Shown here one piece after another: positions 6,901 to 8,770 of a DNA stretch of 8,770 nucleotides. How positions within the stretch are numbered: position 1 is the stretch's first letter; each line of letters opens with the position of its first letter. Origin of the DNA: Actinobacteria bacterium UBA3012 (GTDB lineage Bacteria; Actinomycetota; Actinomycetes; Nanopelagicales; Nanopelagicaceae). Made by a program: the position numbers and the translations under genes. Location of the stretch: contig DDZI01000099.1 of NCBI GenBank assembly GCA_002346305.1, positions 15,702-24,471 of the forward strand. The letters run 5' to 3'. A model generated the notes under the pieces. The model ran no database searches, had not been told where the DNA came from, and worked only from the letters and a program-made list of their open reading frames with translations.

Positions 6901-6919
6901 GCCTCTAGGCTATCGTCTT
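6901..6919. promoter_or_regulatory. Divergent menE/menB promoter with shared symmetric -10
   Basis: Only 19 bp separate the GTG of menE (6900, minus) from the GTG of menB (6920, plus). At 6906-6912 lies TAGGCTA: on plus it reads TAGGCT (6906-6911), on minus TAGCCT (6907-6912), both fitting the TAnnnT -10 pattern. Expected transcription starts are about 6900 (minus) and 6918 (plus), giving leaderless menE and a menB leader of about 2 nt. Neither gene has a Shine-Dalgarno, and no clear -35 is seen on either side. A second plus-strand -10 candidate, TATCGT, lies at 6911-6916. Confidence 0.5.
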
Positions 6920-7789
6920 GTGAGCAAGCCTATAAAAGCCGAGCCTGGAAGCAGGCAAATTCCGGCCTGGATTTCTAGTGGATCCTTTGGAGATATCACG
7001 TACGAAAGTGCGGAAGGCATTGCCAAAATCACCATCAATCGTCCCGAAGTGCGCAATGCATTTCGACCTCAAACTCTTTTCGAATTACAAGATGCATTTA
7101 ACATGGCAAGAGATGACGACTCAGTAGGAGTCGTAATTTTTACTGGCGCCGGTAGTGAAGCATTTTGTTCTGGGGGAGATGTAAATGTTCGCGGGGATGA
7201 TGGATACCTTGGCGACGATAAGTTGGGTAAAAAAGGAATTGGCAGATTAAATGTTTTAGATTTACAAATTCAAATTAGACGTCTACCAAAACCAGTTATT
7301 GCGATGGTAGCCGGATGGGCAATTGGTGGAGGGCATGTTTTGCACGTTGTATGTGACATCACAGTTGCCGCTGATAATGCGAAGTTTGGCCAAACCGGTC
7401 CAATGGTTGGATCTTTTGATGGCGGTTATGGTGCAGGACTACTTGCGGCACACATTGGTCAAAAGAAGGCGCGCGAAATTTGGTTTATGTGTCGTCAATA
7501 TGATGCAAAAGAAGCATTAGAAATGGGATTAGTTAACACAGTTGTGCCGGTGAAAGAGTTAGAAGCTGAGACTGTTTCTTGGGCTCGTGAAATGTTGCGG
7601 CATTCACCAATGGCGCTGCGTTTGCTAAAGGCTGGTTTGAATGCGGCAGATGACGGATTGGCTGGCGTACAACAACTTGCTGGAGATGCAACTTTGCTTT
7701 TCTATTTAACTGAAGAGGGACAAGAAGGTCGTAATGCATTTCAAGAGAAACGCCCTCCAGATTTTGGTCGCTTTCCAAAGCGCCCATAA
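6920..7789 (+). CDS. menB: 1,4-Dihydroxy-2-naphthoyl-CoA synthase MenB
   Basis: A 289-residue crotonase-superfamily enzyme that cyclises OSB-CoA to DHNA-CoA. Visible motifs include INRPEVRNAFRP (39-50), the oxyanion-hole CSGGD (83-87), AGWAIGGGHVLH (131-142), QTGPMVGSFDGG (158-169, with Ser165 and Asp167) and the C-terminal EEGQEGRNAF and KRPPDF. Gly160 stands where the mycobacterial enzyme has a catalytic Asp, so this is the bicarbonate-type MenB of E. coli. The C-terminal half (QKKAREIWF, CRQYDAKEAL, MGLVNTVVP) also reads like the E. coli group. GTG at 6920 is preferred because it follows the -10 box; a TTG at 6878 would add 14 residues and start inside menE on the other strand. It is the first gene of menB-menC-menD. 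Confidence 0.96.
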   Translation: MSKPIKAEPGSRQIPAWISSGSFGDITYESAEGIAKITINRPEVRNAFRPQTLFELQDAFNMARDDDSVGVVIFTGAGSEAFCSGGDVNVRGDDGYLGDDKLGKKGIGRLNVLDLQIQIRRLPKPVIAMVAGWAIGGGHVLHVVCDITVAADNAKFGQTGPMVGSFDGGYGAGLLAAHIGQKKAREIWFMCRQYDAKEALEMGLVNTVVPVKELEAETVSWAREMLRHSPMALRLLKAGLNAADDGLAGVQQLAGDATLLFYLTEEGQEGRNAFQEKRPPDFGRFPKRP

Positions 7790-7794
7790 TTTAA

Positions 7795-8760
7795 ATGCAA
7801 CTAAAGGAAGTGCTTGATCGCACTCACATTGTTTCAATACCTACAAAAACAAATTTCCGTGGAGTCCAACTTCGCGAAATTGCATTAATCGAAGGTGATT
7901 CAAATTGGGGAGAATTCTCGCCATTTTTAGAGTACAAAACTAAAGAAGCGGCATCTTGGCTTAGAAGCGCAATTGAGTCCGCTATAACTCCTTTTCAAAG
8001 TAATGGGGTAGATCTGATTACAGTAAATGCGACATTGCCGGCGGTACCAATAGAACAGGTGGCTGAAGTTCTCTCCTGGTTTCCCGGATGCAACACAGTC
8101 AAAATTAAAGTTGGTACCAAAGAGGATTTAGAGCGAATTAGGGAAGTTTTTCGAATTAACGCTGCCGCTCAGGTCCGATTAGATGCAAATGGGTTGTGGA
8201 GTGTTGCCGAAGCAAAAGAGATCTTAGAAAGTTTGTATCGCGACTTTGGAAGTTCACTTGAATATGTTGAGCAACCATGTCAGACGTTAGCTGAAAATAA
8301 AAAACTTAAAAAGGAAATATCTTTTCCACTTAAGATTGCAATAGATGAGAATCTGAGAAAGGGTGGAAACCTTAATGAAATTTTGGAAGTTGCAGATCTG
8401 CTAATTATCAAAGTGGCACCCATGGGGGGAGTTACTTCTTGTTTGCAACTAATTGAAAAAGTAGATATTCCAGTAGTGATATCTAGCGCGCTGGAAAGTA
8501 GCGTCGGAATTTCAGCGGGAGTTTCACTTGCTACTCAACTTTTAAGCAGAAATGAAACACCTGTACCATTTGGATTGGGAACTGTAGCTTTACTTGAAGG
8601 AGATGTTGTGAGCAATCCACTTCTTCCAGTAAATGGAAAAATTAAAGTTGAAAAAGTTGAAATTGATCTAGGCAAGCTAAAGAAATATTCGGTAAGTGAA
8701 TCTCGAAAAATGTGGTGGCACCAGAGGATCACCGATACTTACAGGTTGGGATCATTATGA
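7795..8760 (+). CDS. menC: o-Succinylbenzoate synthase MenC
   Basis: A 321-residue enolase-superfamily enzyme that dehydrates SHCHC to o-succinylbenzoate. The KxK catalytic pair is VKIKVG (Lys103, Lys105). Metal ligands are Asp130 in RLDANG, Glu159 in VEQPC and Asp184 in AIDENLRKG. The opposite-face lysine is Lys206 in IIKVAPMGG, followed by VISSALESSVGI. The lid domain comes first (about 1-80), with SNWGEFSPF at 36-43. Length is normal for actinobacterial MenC. The ATG lies 5 bp after the menB stop with no Shine-Dalgarno, so translation probably depends on coupling. The last codons overlap the menD start by 4 bases (ATGA). Some enolase-family members have side activities such as N-acylamino acid racemisation, but the men context makes MenC secure. 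Confidence 0.94.
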   Translation: MQLKEVLDRTHIVSIPTKTNFRGVQLREIALIEGDSNWGEFSPFLEYKTKEAASWLRSAIESAITPFQSNGVDLITVNATLPAVPIEQVAEVLSWFPGCNTVKIKVGTKEDLERIREVFRINAAAQVRLDANGLWSVAEAKEILESLYRDFGSSLEYVEQPCQTLAENKKLKKEISFPLKIAIDENLRKGGNLNEILEVADLLIIKVAPMGGVTSCLQLIEKVDIPVVISSALESSVGISAGVSLATQLLSRNETPVPFGLGTVALLEGDVVSNPLLPVNGKIKVEKVEIDLGKLKKYSVSESRKMWWHQRITDTYRLGSL

Positions 8761-8770
8761 ATCCAACTAC
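8757..8770 (+). CDS. menD: MenD, first codons only (partial)
   Basis: An ATG overlaps the menC stop (ATGA) and reads Met-Asn-Pro-Thr before the window ends. Actinobacterial MenD (SEPHCHC synthase, a thiamine-diphosphate enzyme that acts two steps before MenC) commonly begins with MNPST or similar and follows menC. The call rests on position and four residues, so it is an inference. Confidence 0.65.

Noticed and set aside
6878..6919. TTG start extending MenB by 14 residues
   Set aside because: It would lie upstream of the likely transcription start and overlap the menE coding start; the extra residues do not look like MenB.
1..8770. CRISPR arrays, tRNA or rRNA genes, insertion sequences, attachment sites, riboswitches
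   Set aside because: No spaced direct repeats, cloverleaf, transposase or terminal inverted repeats were seen, and gaps between genes are too short for a riboswitch.

Overview
The window is dense, moderately AT-rich bacterial DNA with almost no intergenic space. It most likely comes from a genome-streamlined actinobacterium; freshwater acI/Nanopelagicales-like bacteria fit best. That placement is inferred from gene content and order: an actinobacterial helicase-associated protein; a histidine phosphatase-tlpA-ccdA-resB-ccsB string; a small PLDc_N protein beside menA; a short MenE; and first genes of transcripts that lack a Shine-Dalgarno and sit right behind a -10 box (leaderless starts). No marker gene fixes the species.

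Layout. (1) 1-241, minus: 5' end of a gene for a helicase-associated DNA-binding protein, running off the left edge. (2) 242-287: short divergent promoter region. (3) 288-4650, plus: five overlapping genes, namely a histidine phosphatase, a TlpA/ResA-like thioredoxin lipoprotein, CcdA, ResB and CcsB. The last four are the System II cytochrome c maturation machinery. (4) 4657-6900, minus, read right to left: menE, menA and a small PLDc_N membrane protein, converging on ccsB. (5) 6901-6919: a 19-bp divergent promoter. (6) 6920-8770, plus: menB, menC and the first codons of menD, cut by the right edge.

How the genes work together. CcdA passes electrons across the membrane to the TlpA-like lipoprotein, which keeps apocytochrome CXXCH cysteines reduced. 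ResB and CcsB carry haem out and attach it. MenD, MenC, MenE, MenB and MenA form the core menaquinone route: SEPHCHC synthesis, o-succinylbenzoate (OSB), OSB-CoA, DHNA-CoA, prenylation. The window therefore makes two carriers of one aerobic respiratory chain, the quinone and the matured c-type cytochromes. No apocytochrome gene and no menF, menH or menG is present.

No wholly new system is visible; this is conserved housekeeping DNA. The two most interesting points are a symmetric -10 element that appears to fire both menE and menB as (near-)leaderless transcripts, and a MenB with the bicarbonate-type glycine (E. coli-like) instead of the aspartate known from the mycobacterial enzyme.
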